Of a DNA stretch of 64,000 bases, positions 1 through 8,344 are shown piece after piece. This DNA is from Arthrobacter oryzae. Lineage in GTDB: Bacteria > Actinomycetota > Actinomycetes > Actinomycetales > Micrococcaceae. The first letter of the stretch is position 1. Every line of letters begins with the position of its first letter. The stretch is from positions 62,001 through 126,000 of the forward strand of contig NZ_RBIR01000006.1 of NCBI RefSeq assembly GCF_003634095.1. Direction: 5' to 3'. Made by a program: the position numbers and the translations under genes. Under the pieces are notes generated by a model. That model did not search any database. It saw nothing but the letters and a program-made list of their open reading frames with translations, and had not been told where the DNA came from.

Positions 1-720
1 CGCGACGGGGAGGCCTTTGCCGCCGGAACCGCCCTGGCCCGGGTGACCGGGAACGCCCGCGCGGTGCTGCTGGCCGAGCGCGTCGGACTGAACCTGGTCC
101 AGCGGATGAGCGCCATCGCCACCAAGACAGCCGAGTTTGTCGCGCTTGTGGACGGCACCGGAGCGCGGATTACCGATACCCGCAAGACGACGCCCGGGCT
201 GCGCGTCCTCGAACGCTACGCCGTGCGCTGCGGCGGGGGCGCCAACCACCGCTTCAGCCTCTCCGATGCCGTGCTGGCCAAGGACAATCATCTGGCCGTC
301 CTGACCGGGGGAGATCCCGCGAAGCTGACGGCGGTGCTGCTCGCTGCCAAGGCGCAGCTCGGGCATACGACGCACTTTGAGGTGGAGGTGGACACCATGG
401 AGCAGATCGAGCCCGTACTCGCCGCCGGGGTGGACACCATCATGCTGGACAACTTCTCCCCGGCCGAACTGGCGGCCGGGGTCCGGCTGGTGGACGGCCG
501 GGCCCGCGTCGAAGCCAGCGGCAACGTCAGCCTCGCCACCGTGGCGGACATTGCCTCCGCGGGGGTGGACGTCATTTCGATCGGCGGCCTGACGCACAGC
601 GTCACGGCCCTGGACCTTGGCCTCGATATTGACCTGGCGGCCGGGCCCGACGCCGATCCGGAGGTTGAGTTCAGTGGCGCCGCGGCGGGGCGCCCCGGCA
701 CCGATCCGACGGCAGGCTAA
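1..720 (+). CDS. nadC: Quinolinate phosphoribosyltransferase (nicotinate-nucleotide pyrophosphorylase), 5' end missing
   Basis: The frame is open from the first base of the window and ends at 720, giving 239 residues; the family is normally about 280-290, so a short N-terminal part lies outside. NadC converts quinolinate and PRPP to nicotinate mononucleotide in de novo NAD synthesis. Visible family motifs are TRKTTPG with the following R and CGGG.NHR substrate-binding segment, EVEVD, IMLDNF, ASGNV and the phosphate-binding ISIGGLTHS near the C-terminus. The next gene, a cysteine desulfurase, starts 8 bases downstream, a pairing that makes sense because quinolinate synthase NadA needs an Fe-S cluster. 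Confidence 0.96.
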   Translation, partial: RDGEAFAAGTALARVTGNARAVLLAERVGLNLVQRMSAIATKTAEFVALVDGTGARITDTRKTTPGLRVLERYAVRCGGGANHRFSLSDAVLAKDNHLAVLTGGDPAKLTAVLLAAKAQLGHTTHFEVEVDTMEQIEPVLAAGVDTIMLDNFSPAELAAGVRLVDGRARVEASGNVSLATVADIASAGVDVISIGGLTHSVTALDLGLDIDLAAGPDADPEVEFSGAAAGRPGTDPTAG

Positions 721-728
721 GGGGTACC

Positions 729-1943
729 GTGATATTCCTCGACGCCGCTGCCACCACCCCGGTCCGCCGCGAGGTGCTGGAGGCCATGTGGCCCTACCTG
801 ACGGGCGAGTTCGGCAACCCGTCCAGCCATCACTCGCTGGGGGACGCGGCCGCCGCGGCGCTCGCCGGGGCCCGGGCTGCCACGGCCAAGGCGCTGGGCT
901 GCCGCGCCGGGGAGATCGTCTTCACCTCCGGCGGCACGGAAGCGGACAACCTGGCCGTCAAGGGCATCGCCCTGGCCCGGCGCGCCGCCGATCCAGCCCT
1001 GGACCGGGTGGCGATCAGCGCCGTCGAACATCCCGCGGTGGAGGAGTCCGCCAGGTATCTCGAACGCGTCCATGGCTTCGCCGTCGACGTGATCCCGGTG
1101 GACCGCTACGGGCAGGTCACGGAGGAGGCCCTCGCCTCGGTGCTGGGCCCGCGGACGGCACTGGTCAGCATCATGTACGCCAACAACGAGGTCGGCACGG
1201 TCCAGCCCGTCGCCCGGCTCGCGGCGCTGGCCCGCGCCCGGGGGATCCCGTTCCACACGGACGCCGTCCAGGCCGCCGGCTGGCTGCCGCTGGACACCCG
1301 CGTGCTGGGTGTGGACGCGCTGAGCCTTTCCGGCCACAAGCTGGGCGCGCCCAAGGGCAGCGGCGCCTTGTTCGTCCGCGGCCGGCTTCGGCTCGAACCG
1401 CTGGTCCACGGCGGCGGCCAGGAACGCGGCCGCCGGTCGGGCACCGAAAACGTCGCCGGCGCCGTGGCGCTGGCGACGGCCCTGACCCTCGCCCGCAGCC
1501 CGGCGTCGGACCCCGCTTCGGACCCTGCGACGGACCCGGCGCCGGACCCGGCTTCAGACCCCGCGTCGGGCCCGGCCGCACGCGTCGCGGCGCTGAGGGA
1601 CGAGTTCATTGCGGCCGTGCTGGCCGGTGTGCCCGGTGCGGTCCTCACCGGCCACCCCACCGAGCGGCTGTCTTCGGTGGCGTCCTTCTGCTTCCCGGGC
1701 ACCAGCGGGGAGTCCGTTCTGCTGGACCTCGAACGCCAGGGCGTGGTCTGCTCGAGCGGTTCCGCGTGCGCGGCGGGCTCGGATGCGCCCTCGCCCGTCC
1801 TGCTGGCAATGGGGATCGAGCCGGAGGTCGCCCAGACGGCGGTGCGGTTCAGCTTCGACGGAACCATCACGGCAGCGGAGCTGCAGGAGGCGGCGGCCGC
1901 GGTCCGCACCGCCGTCGCCGGGATCCGGGCCCTCGGCACCTGA
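729..1943 (+). CDS. Cysteine desulfurase (NifS/IscS-like, class V aminotransferase fold)
   Basis: A 404-residue PLP enzyme that takes sulfur from cysteine for Fe-S cluster or other sulfur delivery. The PLP lysine is in SGHK (K204), the N-terminal FLDAAATTP and FTSGGTEADN motifs are present, and the active-site cysteine is in SSGSAC (about C347). It probably forms an operon with nadC and may supply sulfur to NadA, as a nifS-like gene does beside nad genes in other bacteria (inference). Odd feature: residues about 257-282 are a low-complexity insertion of repeated D-P-A-S units encoded by a degenerate 12-bp repeat, placed just after the conserved RSGTEN region. Confidence 0.93.
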   Translation: MIFLDAAATTPVRREVLEAMWPYLTGEFGNPSSHHSLGDAAAAALAGARAATAKALGCRAGEIVFTSGGTEADNLAVKGIALARRAADPALDRVAISAVEHPAVEESARYLERVHGFAVDVIPVDRYGQVTEEALASVLGPRTALVSIMYANNEVGTVQPVARLAALARARGIPFHTDAVQAAGWLPLDTRVLGVDALSLSGHKLGAPKGSGALFVRGRLRLEPLVHGGGQERGRRSGTENVAGAVALATALTLARSPASDPASDPATDPAPDPASDPASGPAARVAALRDEFIAAVLAGVPGAVLTGHPTERLSSVASFCFPGTSGESVLLDLERQGVVCSSGSACAAGSDAPSPVLLAMGIEPEVAQTAVRFSFDGTITAAELQEAAAAVRTAVAGIRALGT

Positions 1944-1963
1944 ACCCCCGTTGCGCTATCACC

Positions 1964-1996
1964 TATGGCTGTTCCGGGGAGTCCACAGCAGCCATA
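1964..1996. terminator. Candidate bidirectional terminator hairpin
   Basis: An 8-bp perfect stem (TATGGCTG / CAGCCATA) with a 17-base loop lies between the convergent cysteine desulfurase and GtrA genes. It has no clear T-run, so its termination role is inferred from position. Confidence 0.35.
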
Positions 1997-2014
1997 AATG
2001 GAAGAGCAACGTCC

Positions 2015-2500
2015 TTAGCGGTGGCGGGCGCGGCGGAAGATCCAGTGCCGCAGCATCGTGAACCGCACGGCTGTGGCGGCGAAGCCGGAGAGTGTGGTGG
2101 TCCAGAGCTCATCGGCCACCGTGGCCTCGGGCCGGAGCCAGTGCAGCACTCCCAGGCTGCCGCCGGTGATCAGCAGCGCCACGAGGATCACGATCAGGCC
2201 GTTGAGGTGGTCGCGCTTCATCCGGCGGCGTTCGGTGATCTTGAACGTCAGGCGCCGGTTGAGGGCGGTGTTCATGAACGAGGTCAGGACCAGGGCCGTC
2301 GCGTTTGCCGGCTGGGAACCTAACCAGGGCCGGGAGAACGCGTACAGCGCCAGGGACGTCACGGTGCAGACAACGCCGACGCCGGTGAACCGGATCAGCT
2401 GCCGCACCACGGGGTAGCGGAGGATTCCGCGGTGCCGCCGGGACTTGGGGCCGTGGACGACGGCGGGGGCAGGGGCCTGCTGTGTGAGCTCGGGCTCCAT
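2015..2500 (-). CDS. GtrA-like small membrane protein
   Basis: 161 residues. The start chosen is the ATG at 2500, 4 bases after the stop of the upstream DUF1684 gene; longer readings run through that gene and are not credible. The body shows four hydrophobic segments typical of the GtrA family (LIRFTGVGVVCTVTSLALY; NATALVLTSFMNTALNRR; a segment around LIVILVALLITGGSLGVL; a last one around AATAVRF) and the family N-R-x-x-T-F motif (NRRLTF). GtrA proteins are linked to transfer of polyprenyl-linked sugars across the membrane; the substrate here cannot be read from sequence. The adjacent DUF1684 gene gives no functional help. Confidence 0.8.
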   Translation of the reverse strand: MEPELTQQAPAPAVVHGPKSRRHRGILRYPVVRQLIRFTGVGVVCTVTSLALYAFSRPWLGSQPANATALVLTSFMNTALNRRLTFKITERRRMKRDHLNGLIVILVALLITGGSLGVLHWLRPEATVADELWTTTLSGFAATAVRFTMLRHWIFRRARHR

Positions 2501-2504
2501 CCGC

Positions 2505-3179
2505 TCAGTACAGCTCGCCGACGGGGATGTCGACGGCCAGCCGGTTCGCCGGACCCGCCAGGGGACATGCCCAAGCTTCGTTGTAGGCGCAGGAGGGGTT
2601 GTAGGCGAAATTGAAGTCCAGGACGAACTCGGCGTTGGGTCCGGAGCCCCGCACGCCATGGAACGCCCCCTTGATGGTGTCCAGCAGGTAGCGTCCCGCG
2701 CCGTAACTGCCGCCCGGCTGACCCGCGGTGGCGTCGCGGAACGGCACAAAAATACCCCCGCCGTAGCCCCGGAGCTTCCAGACCGCGAGCTGCCCCATCT
2801 CGGGCAGGTCGAAGGTGCCCAGCCGGACGAACCGGACCAGGCCGTCAGTCCCGGTCTCCACGTTCATCTCACGTCCGGCGCCCTCGGGGGTCAGCGGCAC
2901 GTAGAAACGGTAGATCGGATCATAGTCCGCGGTCTTCAGGCCGCCGAAGCTGGCCTTGGCCTCCGCGGTCAGCGCCGAAGCCGGGTGGGTGCCGAACATC
3001 CGGTCCCGCTCCTGGCGCCAGTAGGAGTGGGCCTCCGCCGGGCTGTCCGCGGCGATCTTGCGCGTGGTGGCGTAAAGGGCAAAGGTCCGCAGCCGCCAGT
3101 CCGCGATATCGAGCGCCGACATGCCTGCCACGTCGCCCTGTTCCCCAAAATGCGATCCGTCAAAGTGCTGTTCGGCCAT
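2505..3179 (-). CDS. DUF1684 family protein
   Basis: 224 residues from the ATG at 3179 (a start 8 codons upstream is possible). The C-terminal half carries the DUF1684 signature: FVPFRDATAG, GRYLLDTIKG, then LDFNFAYNPSCAYNEAWACP with its conserved cysteines. Family function is unknown; the protein looks soluble and cytoplasmic. It is the first gene of a two-gene minus-strand unit with the GtrA-like protein (4-base gap). The divergent M20 hydrolase begins about 135 bases away. Confidence 0.85.
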   Translation of the reverse strand: MAEQHFDGSHFGEQGDVAGMSALDIADWRLRTFALYATTRKIAADSPAEAHSYWRQERDRMFGTHPASALTAEAKASFGGLKTADYDPIYRFYVPLTPEGAGREMNVETGTDGLVRFVRLGTFDLPEMGQLAVWKLRGYGGGIFVPFRDATAGQPGGSYGAGRYLLDTIKGAFHGVRGSGPNAEFVLDFNFAYNPSCAYNEAWACPLAGPANRLAVDIPVGELY

Positions 3180-3315
3180 GCCCCCAGCGTATCCGCTTTC
3201 CAAAGGCCAATTTTCTGCGCCGGTTTTCGGCCCCGGAACCGGCCGCTACAGCACCGCGCCGGACCCGCGGCGGATTGCCCCGTCCTGCGTGCCGTCCGGC
3301 CATAGACTTTCGCCC

Positions 3316-4749
3316 ATGCGCATCCCCCTGCCGAACCCCGCCGGTGCCTCCCTCGACAGCGCCGAGTCCTCGAAGTCCGCCGCCCACGCCCCTGGCAGCG
3401 CCGCGCGCGCCGCGGCGTCCCTTGCCGAGCTCGTGGGCTACCGGACGGTGTCCTCCCGGGCGGCGGGCGCGGTCGAGACAGCCGAGTTCGAGGCCTTCAT
3501 CGCCGCGCTGCCCCGGCTGTACCCGGCGGTCCATGCTGCCCTCGAACTGGAGCTCGTCAACGGCCACGCACTCCTGTACCGCTGGCCGGGCACCGCCCCG
3601 GCGGAGGACCGGGCGGAGGACCCGGCGGCCCAGGAGCGGGCGGCCGTGCTCATGGCGCACTACGACGTCGTCCCGGCCGGGGACCCGGCGGAGTGGACGC
3701 AGCCGCCGTTCTCCGGCCACAACGACGGCACTTTCCTGTGGGGCCGCGGGACGCTTGATGACAAGGGCCAGCTCGTGGCCATCCTGGAGGCGGCCGAGAG
3801 CCTGCTCCGGGCAGGCTACGCGCCGGCGCACGATCTCTACCTCTCCTTCGGCAACAACGAGGAGACGGCCGGCGACAGCGCGGAAGCCGCCGCGGACCTG
3901 CTGGCCGGCCGCGGCGTGAAGCCCTGGCTCGTGCTGGACGAGGGCGGCGCGGTCGCGGGCGGCGCCTTTCCCGGCGTGAGCCGGCCTGCCGCCGTCGTGG
4001 GGGTGGCCGAAAAGGGGATCCTGGACGTGGAACTGCTGACCCGGGACCCTGGCGGGCACGCCTCCACGCCGCCGCGGATGGGGTCGACAGCCCGGCTTGC
4101 CCGCGCCATCACCCGGATCGAGCGCAACCCGTTCCCGCAATCGCTACCCGACGTGACCGAGGAGATGCTGCGCCGCTTCGGCCCGCACGCACCCGCGCCG
4201 CTGCGGGCCGCGTTCGCCAACGTGGCGCTGCTTCGACGGCCGATCACCTGGCTCTTCGGCCGGCTCGGCAACGAGACCAACGCGATGACCCGCACCACGG
4301 TGGCCATCACGACGCTCGAAGGCAGCTCCGGGGCGAACGTCCTGGCCGCCACGGCCAAGGCGAACGCCAACATCAGGATCGCGGTGGGGGAGAGCGTCGC
4401 GGGAACCATGGCACAGCTGCGGAAAATCATCCGGGACCCGAAAGTGGAGCTGCGGGTCGTGGAAGGCAACGATCCCTCGCCGGTGTCCCCGTCATCCGGA
4501 CCCCAGTGGGACCTGCTGACGGACTGCATCGGGCAGGTGTTCCCCGAGGCGATCATCACCCCCTACATCATGATGGGCGGCACGGACTCCCGCCGCTTCA
4601 CGGGCATCTGCCCGGCCGTGTACCGCTTCGCGCCGTTCTGCATGGACGTCGCGGCCAGGGGCTCCATCCACGCCGTTGACGAGAAAATTGCCCTGCAGAC
4701 GCTGGGCCAGGGCGTGCGCTTCTACGAAACACTGATGCGGAGGCTCTGA
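3316..4749 (+). CDS. M20 family metallopeptidase / amidohydrolase
   Basis: 477 residues from ATG 3316. Zinc-dependent M20 hydrolases cleave peptides or N-acyl amino acids. The first metal-ligand motif is MAHYDVVPAGD, the second is WGRGTLDDKG, and the catalytic glutamate pair sits in GNNEETAG, where the family more often has G-x-D-E-E. The inserted dimerisation domain spans roughly residues 230-370 and MMGGTDSRRF near the C-terminus matches the last ligand region. Overall it is closest to PM20D1/carboxypeptidase-S-like M20 enzymes; no signal peptide is visible. The lipoprotein downstream is separated by 30 bases and may be cotranscribed. Confidence 0.88.
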   Translation: MRIPLPNPAGASLDSAESSKSAAHAPGSAARAAASLAELVGYRTVSSRAAGAVETAEFEAFIAALPRLYPAVHAALELELVNGHALLYRWPGTAPAEDRAEDPAAQERAAVLMAHYDVVPAGDPAEWTQPPFSGHNDGTFLWGRGTLDDKGQLVAILEAAESLLRAGYAPAHDLYLSFGNNEETAGDSAEAAADLLAGRGVKPWLVLDEGGAVAGGAFPGVSRPAAVVGVAEKGILDVELLTRDPGGHASTPPRMGSTARLARAITRIERNPFPQSLPDVTEEMLRRFGPHAPAPLRAAFANVALLRRPITWLFGRLGNETNAMTRTTVAITTLEGSSGANVLAATAKANANIRIAVGESVAGTMAQLRKIIRDPKVELRVVEGNDPSPVSPSSGPQWDLLTDCIGQVFPEAIITPYIMMGGTDSRRFTGICPAVYRFAPFCMDVAARGSIHAVDEKIALQTLGQGVRFYETLMRRL

Positions 4750-4779
4750 GCCGGAGCCGGCCCCGGCTACGCTGTCACC

Positions 4780-5571
4780 ATGACTGGATTGGCCTCCTCC
4801 AGAACCCCAGGCGCTACCCTGCGCACCGTCGCTGCGCTCGCGCTCGCGGCGGCAGCCCTTGCCGGGTGCAGCAGCGGCGGGAAGGGGACGCCGGTGTGGA
4901 CTGCGGGCAGCAGCGGGGCAGGAAGCGCGACGTCGGCCCCCACCCCCTCCCCGACGGCGCCGGGCAGCGCATCCGCAGCCCCGGGCTCCACCGCCGCGGC
5001 CTGGAAGGTTTTCACCGATCCGGCCAAGACCGTCAGTTTTGAGGTGCCGCAGGACTGGATCGTCCAGTCCGTCGATGCCGATCCGGGTTCGTTGCCGGGC
5101 GCGCTGAAAATCGTGGTCAAAGACTCTCAGGGCGCGTACCTCGCCACCCTGCAAACGGGCCGCCCCCCGCAGCCGGCCGCGGCCTGCCCGGCCGGGGCCG
5201 CACGGAACTACGTCGTGGTCAGCAGCGTGCCCGTTGACCTGCCGCACGGCGGCGGAGCGGGAACCATCGACCCCCACGTCGTGTTCCGGGTCATCCAGGG
5301 CTACAAATACTTCGGCTCCTACGGCATTACCAACCTGGTGGGCGGCACCGGCGGGAAGAGCTGCGCGTTGCAGAATGTGGTCCGTGGCCCGGCCGGCAAG
5401 GGTGACTATTCGTTTGGGGACCTGACAGTGCTAAAACCCCTTGCTCCGGACCAGAAAATCGCCCCCGCGAAGGCGTTCGACACCCTCGGCCAGGCGGCCA
5501 AGTACGTCAACGACGGGTCCGAATTCGCCGACGTCCAGCGGATGCTAATGTCTCTGAAGATCAAAAACTAG
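4780..5571 (+). CDS. Secreted lipoprotein of unknown function
   Basis: 263 residues. The N-terminus is a lipoprotein signal peptide: an Ala/Leu-rich hydrophobic stretch ending in a LAGC lipobox with the lipidated cysteine at about residue 30. A Ser/Pro/Gly/Ala-rich linker to about residue 75 follows, then a globular domain with two or more cysteines (residues 75-263) that I do not assign to a family. Probably anchored on the outer face of the membrane. Confidence 0.82.
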   Translation: MTGLASSRTPGATLRTVAALALAAAALAGCSSGGKGTPVWTAGSSGAGSATSAPTPSPTAPGSASAAPGSTAAAWKVFTDPAKTVSFEVPQDWIVQSVDADPGSLPGALKIVVKDSQGAYLATLQTGRPPQPAAACPAGAARNYVVVSSVPVDLPHGGGAGTIDPHVVFRVIQGYKYFGSYGITNLVGGTGGKSCALQNVVRGPAGKGDYSFGDLTVLKPLAPDQKIAPAKAFDTLGQAAKYVNDGSEFADVQRMLMSLKIKN

Positions 5572-5642
5572 TCCCGCCCCCCGCACATCCCCGGGCCTCC
5601 GGCGGCGACTTCTTCCTGCCACCACCTCACCCCCGGAGATAC

Positions 5643-6446
5643 ATGGAACGCGCCGTAGCCGCCCGCCTGGCCTTCAAGACCGCCGCCGAGACCAAGGTGG
5701 CGCTGGCCGTGGCCGTGGCCCGTAACGCCGGGTACGGCACACTGCAGGAGTCGCTCACGGTGACCGCGGCCGGGGAGGACGTGCCACTGACCGAGCTCTC
5801 GGACCACCACGGCGGGCGCTTCCACTACATGGAATTCGCGGACCCCACCGAGGTGCTGGTTGAGTACTCCGCCACGGTGACCGGCCTGGCCCTGCCCGAG
5901 GAGCCGGGGCTCATGGAGCTGATCCGCTACGTGCGTCCCAGCCGCTACGCGGAGTCGGACCGGCTGCTGCCGACGGCCTATGCCGAGTTCGGCGGCCTCC
6001 AAGGCGAAGAGCTGCTCCATGCCGTCCGCAACTGGGTCTTCAGCGAACTGCGCTACGTCAGCGGATCCTCGCGGGGCACGGACGGCGCCGTTGAAACGCT
6101 GCTCCACCGCCGCGGTGTCTGCAGGGACTTCGCGCACCTCGCCATCGCCCTGCTGCGGTCCAAGAACGTCCCGGCCCGGCTGGCCGCCGTGTATGCCCCC
6201 GGCCTTGCCCCGATGGACTTCCACGCGGTGGCCGAAGCGCACATCAACGGCGCCTGGCACGTCATCGACGCCACGGGACTGGCGCCGCGGGAGAGCATGC
6301 TGCGGATCACGGCCGGGCGGGATTCCTCGGACACCGCATTCCTGTCCACAGTGGGCGGCAGCCTGTCCCTGAAGGAAATCAGCGTCACGGCGGTGGTCGA
6401 CGAGCTGCCGGCGGAAGACCCGGCGAAGCTCGTCGCCCTCCACTAG
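5643..6446 (+). CDS. Transglutaminase-like domain protein
   Basis: 267 residues. The N-terminal half (to about 120) is the beta-sandwich domain usual in bacterial transglutaminase-like proteins; the C-terminal half holds the triad: Cys160 in RRGVCRDF, His194 in DFHAVAEA and Asp209 in VIDATG. Family members are cysteine proteases or transamidases, often linked to peptide-tag or cyanophycin-like metabolism; the substrate is not deducible here. No signal peptide, so probably cytoplasmic. Confidence 0.87.
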   Translation: MERAVAARLAFKTAAETKVALAVAVARNAGYGTLQESLTVTAAGEDVPLTELSDHHGGRFHYMEFADPTEVLVEYSATVTGLALPEEPGLMELIRYVRPSRYAESDRLLPTAYAEFGGLQGEELLHAVRNWVFSELRYVSGSSRGTDGAVETLLHRRGVCRDFAHLAIALLRSKNVPARLAAVYAPGLAPMDFHAVAEAHINGAWHVIDATGLAPRESMLRITAGRDSSDTAFLSTVGGSLSLKEISVTAVVDELPAEDPAKLVALH

Positions 6447-6480
6447 CTGCCGAACCGGCCTGGCCCGGCCGACCCGGGCT

Positions 6481-6510
6481 CCGGCCGAGCCCGGCCGAGC
6501 CCGGCCGAGC
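6481..6510. repeat. 10-bp tandem repeat, three perfect units
   Basis: CCGGCCGAGC is repeated three times, with degenerate flanking copies on both sides, in the gap between the convergent transglutaminase and MarR genes. A simple repeat at a gene junction; no function claimed. Confidence 0.8.
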
Positions 6511-6540
6511 CCAGCCGGTACCTGCCGTCGTCGCACCGCG

Positions 6541-7005
6541 TCAGCGCGCGGCTACCGCGGCGCGGAGCTTCTCGGTCAGCCGCAGAAGTTCCTGCTGTTC
6601 GGCGGCGGAGAGGGCCGGGCCCACCAGCGCGGCGATGTCGCGGACGTGTTCCCGGCCGATCTGCTTCTGCAGCTCCCTGCCGGCGTCGGTCAGCCGGATG
6701 AGGATCCCGCGGCCGTCCTCGGGGGCCGGTGTCCGTTCCACGAATCCGCGCTTTTCGAGCCGCTCCACCAGCCGGCTCAGGCTGGACTGGCTGAGCAGGA
6801 CGTTGTCGTTGAGCTCGTTCAGGCGCAGCCAACCGGACGGGCAGCGGGAGAGCGTGAAGAGGACGTCGTATTCGTTGAGCGCCAGGGCTTTGAAGGCCGG
6901 CGCCGCCTGGAGCCTGCGCATCACCGCCACCTGGGCACGGAACAGGGATTCCCAGGTTTCCGCGGCCAGGCGAACCGGCGATTCCGTGGTCTTGGCGTGC
7001 ATCAC
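6541..7005 (-). CDS. MarR family transcriptional regulator
   Basis: 154 residues, winged helix: LNELNDNVLLSQSSLSRLVE is the recognition-helix region and EDGRGILIRLTDAG the wing. Its start overlaps the stop of the upstream monooxygenase gene by 4 bases (ATGA), so it is the second gene of that operon and probably controls it. A good palindromic operator candidate lies upstream of the monooxygenase at 8182-8212. Such MarR/luciferase-like pairs typically respond to small aromatic or electrophilic ligands; the ligand is unknown. Confidence 0.9.
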   Translation of the reverse strand: MMHAKTTESPVRLAAETWESLFRAQVAVMRRLQAAPAFKALALNEYDVLFTLSRCPSGWLRLNELNDNVLLSQSSLSRLVERLEKRGFVERTPAPEDGRGILIRLTDAGRELQKQIGREHVRDIAALVGPALSAAEQQELLRLTEKLRAAVAAR

Positions 7006-8126
7006 GCGTCCTGGCTGGCGGTCTCTGCCGCCGAGGGGTCAGCGGTGCGGGCTGCCATGGCGGCGGCCACGCGTCCGGCGTGCGTCGGCGGGTCGGGGAC
7101 ATGGGCCGGCTTGAGCGCGGCATATTCCTTGCGCAGTACCGGCAGCACTTCTTCGCCGAACAGGTCCAGCTGCTCCAGGACGGTCTTCAGCGGCAGACCG
7201 GCGTGGTCGATCAGGAACAGCTGGCGCTGGTAATCGCCGAAGTACTCGCGGAAGGTGAGGGTCTTTTCGATGACTTCCTGCGGGCTGCCCACTGTCAGCG
7301 GCGTCTGCGAGGTGAAGTCCTCCAGCGAGGGGCCGTGGCCGTAGACCGGGGCGTTGTCGAAGTAGGGCCGGAACTCCTTGACGGCGTCCTGGGAGTTCTT
7401 CCGCATGAAGAACTGGCCGCCGAGGCCCACGATGGCCTGGTCCGCCTTGCCGTGGCCGTAGTGCTCGTAGCGCTCGCGGTAGAGTCCGATCAGCTGCTGG
7501 TAGTGCTCCTTGGGCCAGAAGATGTTGTTGGCGAAGAAGCCGTCACCGTAGTACGCGGCCACTTCCGCGATCTGCGGGGTGCGGATCGAGCCGTGCCACA
7601 CGAACGGGGCGACGCCGTCGAGCGGGCGGGGCGTGGACGTGAAGTTCTGCAGCGGGGTGCGGTGCTTGCCGGACCAGTTCACCGTGTCCTCGTCCCAGAG
7701 CCGGCGCAGCAGGGAGTAGTTCTCGATCGCCAGTTCGATCCCGTCCTGGATGTTCTTGCCGAACCAGGGGTAGACGGGGGCGGTGTTGCCGCGGCCCAGG
7801 ACCAGGTCCACGCGGCCGTCGGCGAGGTGCTGAAGCATGGCGAAATCCTCGGCGATTTTCACCGGGTCATTGGTGGTGATCAGCGTGGTGGCCGTGGACA
7901 GGATGATGCGTTCCGTCTGGGCGGCGATGTAGGCCAGCGTGGTGGTGGGGGAGGAGGAGAAGAAGGGCCGGTTGTGGTGCTCGCCGATGGCGTAGACGTC
8001 CATGCCGATCTCTTCGACCTTCTTGGCGATCGCCACGGACGCTTTGATGCGTTCGTGCTCCGTGGGGGTACGCCCTGTGGTGGGGTCGGTGGTGATGTCG
8101 CTGACGCTGAAGACGCCGATCTGCAT
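7002..8126 (-). CDS. LLM class flavin-dependent monooxygenase (CE1758-like)
   Basis: 374 residues, bacterial luciferase-like TIM barrel using reduced flavin. Family features include MQIGVFSVSDI at the start, GEHHNRPFF, STATTLITTNDP, LGRGNTAPVYPWFG and GDGFFANNIFWP. The C-terminal 30 residues are an Ala-rich extension without a known role. It oxidises an unidentified small molecule; cotranscription with a MarR regulator suggests a detoxification or catabolic enzyme induced by its substrate. Confidence 0.9.
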   Translation of the reverse strand: MQIGVFSVSDITTDPTTGRTPTEHERIKASVAIAKKVEEIGMDVYAIGEHHNRPFFSSSPTTTLAYIAAQTERIILSTATTLITTNDPVKIAEDFAMLQHLADGRVDLVLGRGNTAPVYPWFGKNIQDGIELAIENYSLLRRLWDEDTVNWSGKHRTPLQNFTSTPRPLDGVAPFVWHGSIRTPQIAEVAAYYGDGFFANNIFWPKEHYQQLIGLYRERYEHYGHGKADQAIVGLGGQFFMRKNSQDAVKEFRPYFDNAPVYGHGPSLEDFTSQTPLTVGSPQEVIEKTLTFREYFGDYQRQLFLIDHAGLPLKTVLEQLDLFGEEVLPVLRKEYAALKPAHVPDPPTHAGRVAAAMAARTADPSAAETASQDA

Positions 8127-8181
8127 GATGTGCCTTTCCGTGGCCGGTCTAATCCGGGAACTGATTCCACTATACGCGATT

Positions 8182-8212
8182 TACATGCATTTGCATGTAT
8201 CGAAGCATGTAA
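8182..8212. promoter_or_regulatory. Candidate MarR operator: palindrome plus third half-site
   Basis: TACATGCATTTGCATGTA (8182-8199) is a perfect 8-bp inverted repeat with a 2-base centre; a further half-site GCATGTAA follows at 8205-8212. It lies 56-86 bases upstream of the monooxygenase start in an AT-richer patch, where the promoter should be. Size and symmetry fit a MarR dimer site; the downstream MarR gene is the likely ligand. Confidence 0.6.
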
Positions 8213-8344
8213 CGTCCGCCGCCGCCGAATATTCCCCGGCCTTCCCGGCGAATTGCCCGCCAGGTTCCCGCCCGCGGCGCCGCGCGGGCCTAGGATGCAA
8301 TCATTCGGCTGGCCGTCAGGTGCCCGCCCGCCCGGAAGGCCCCC

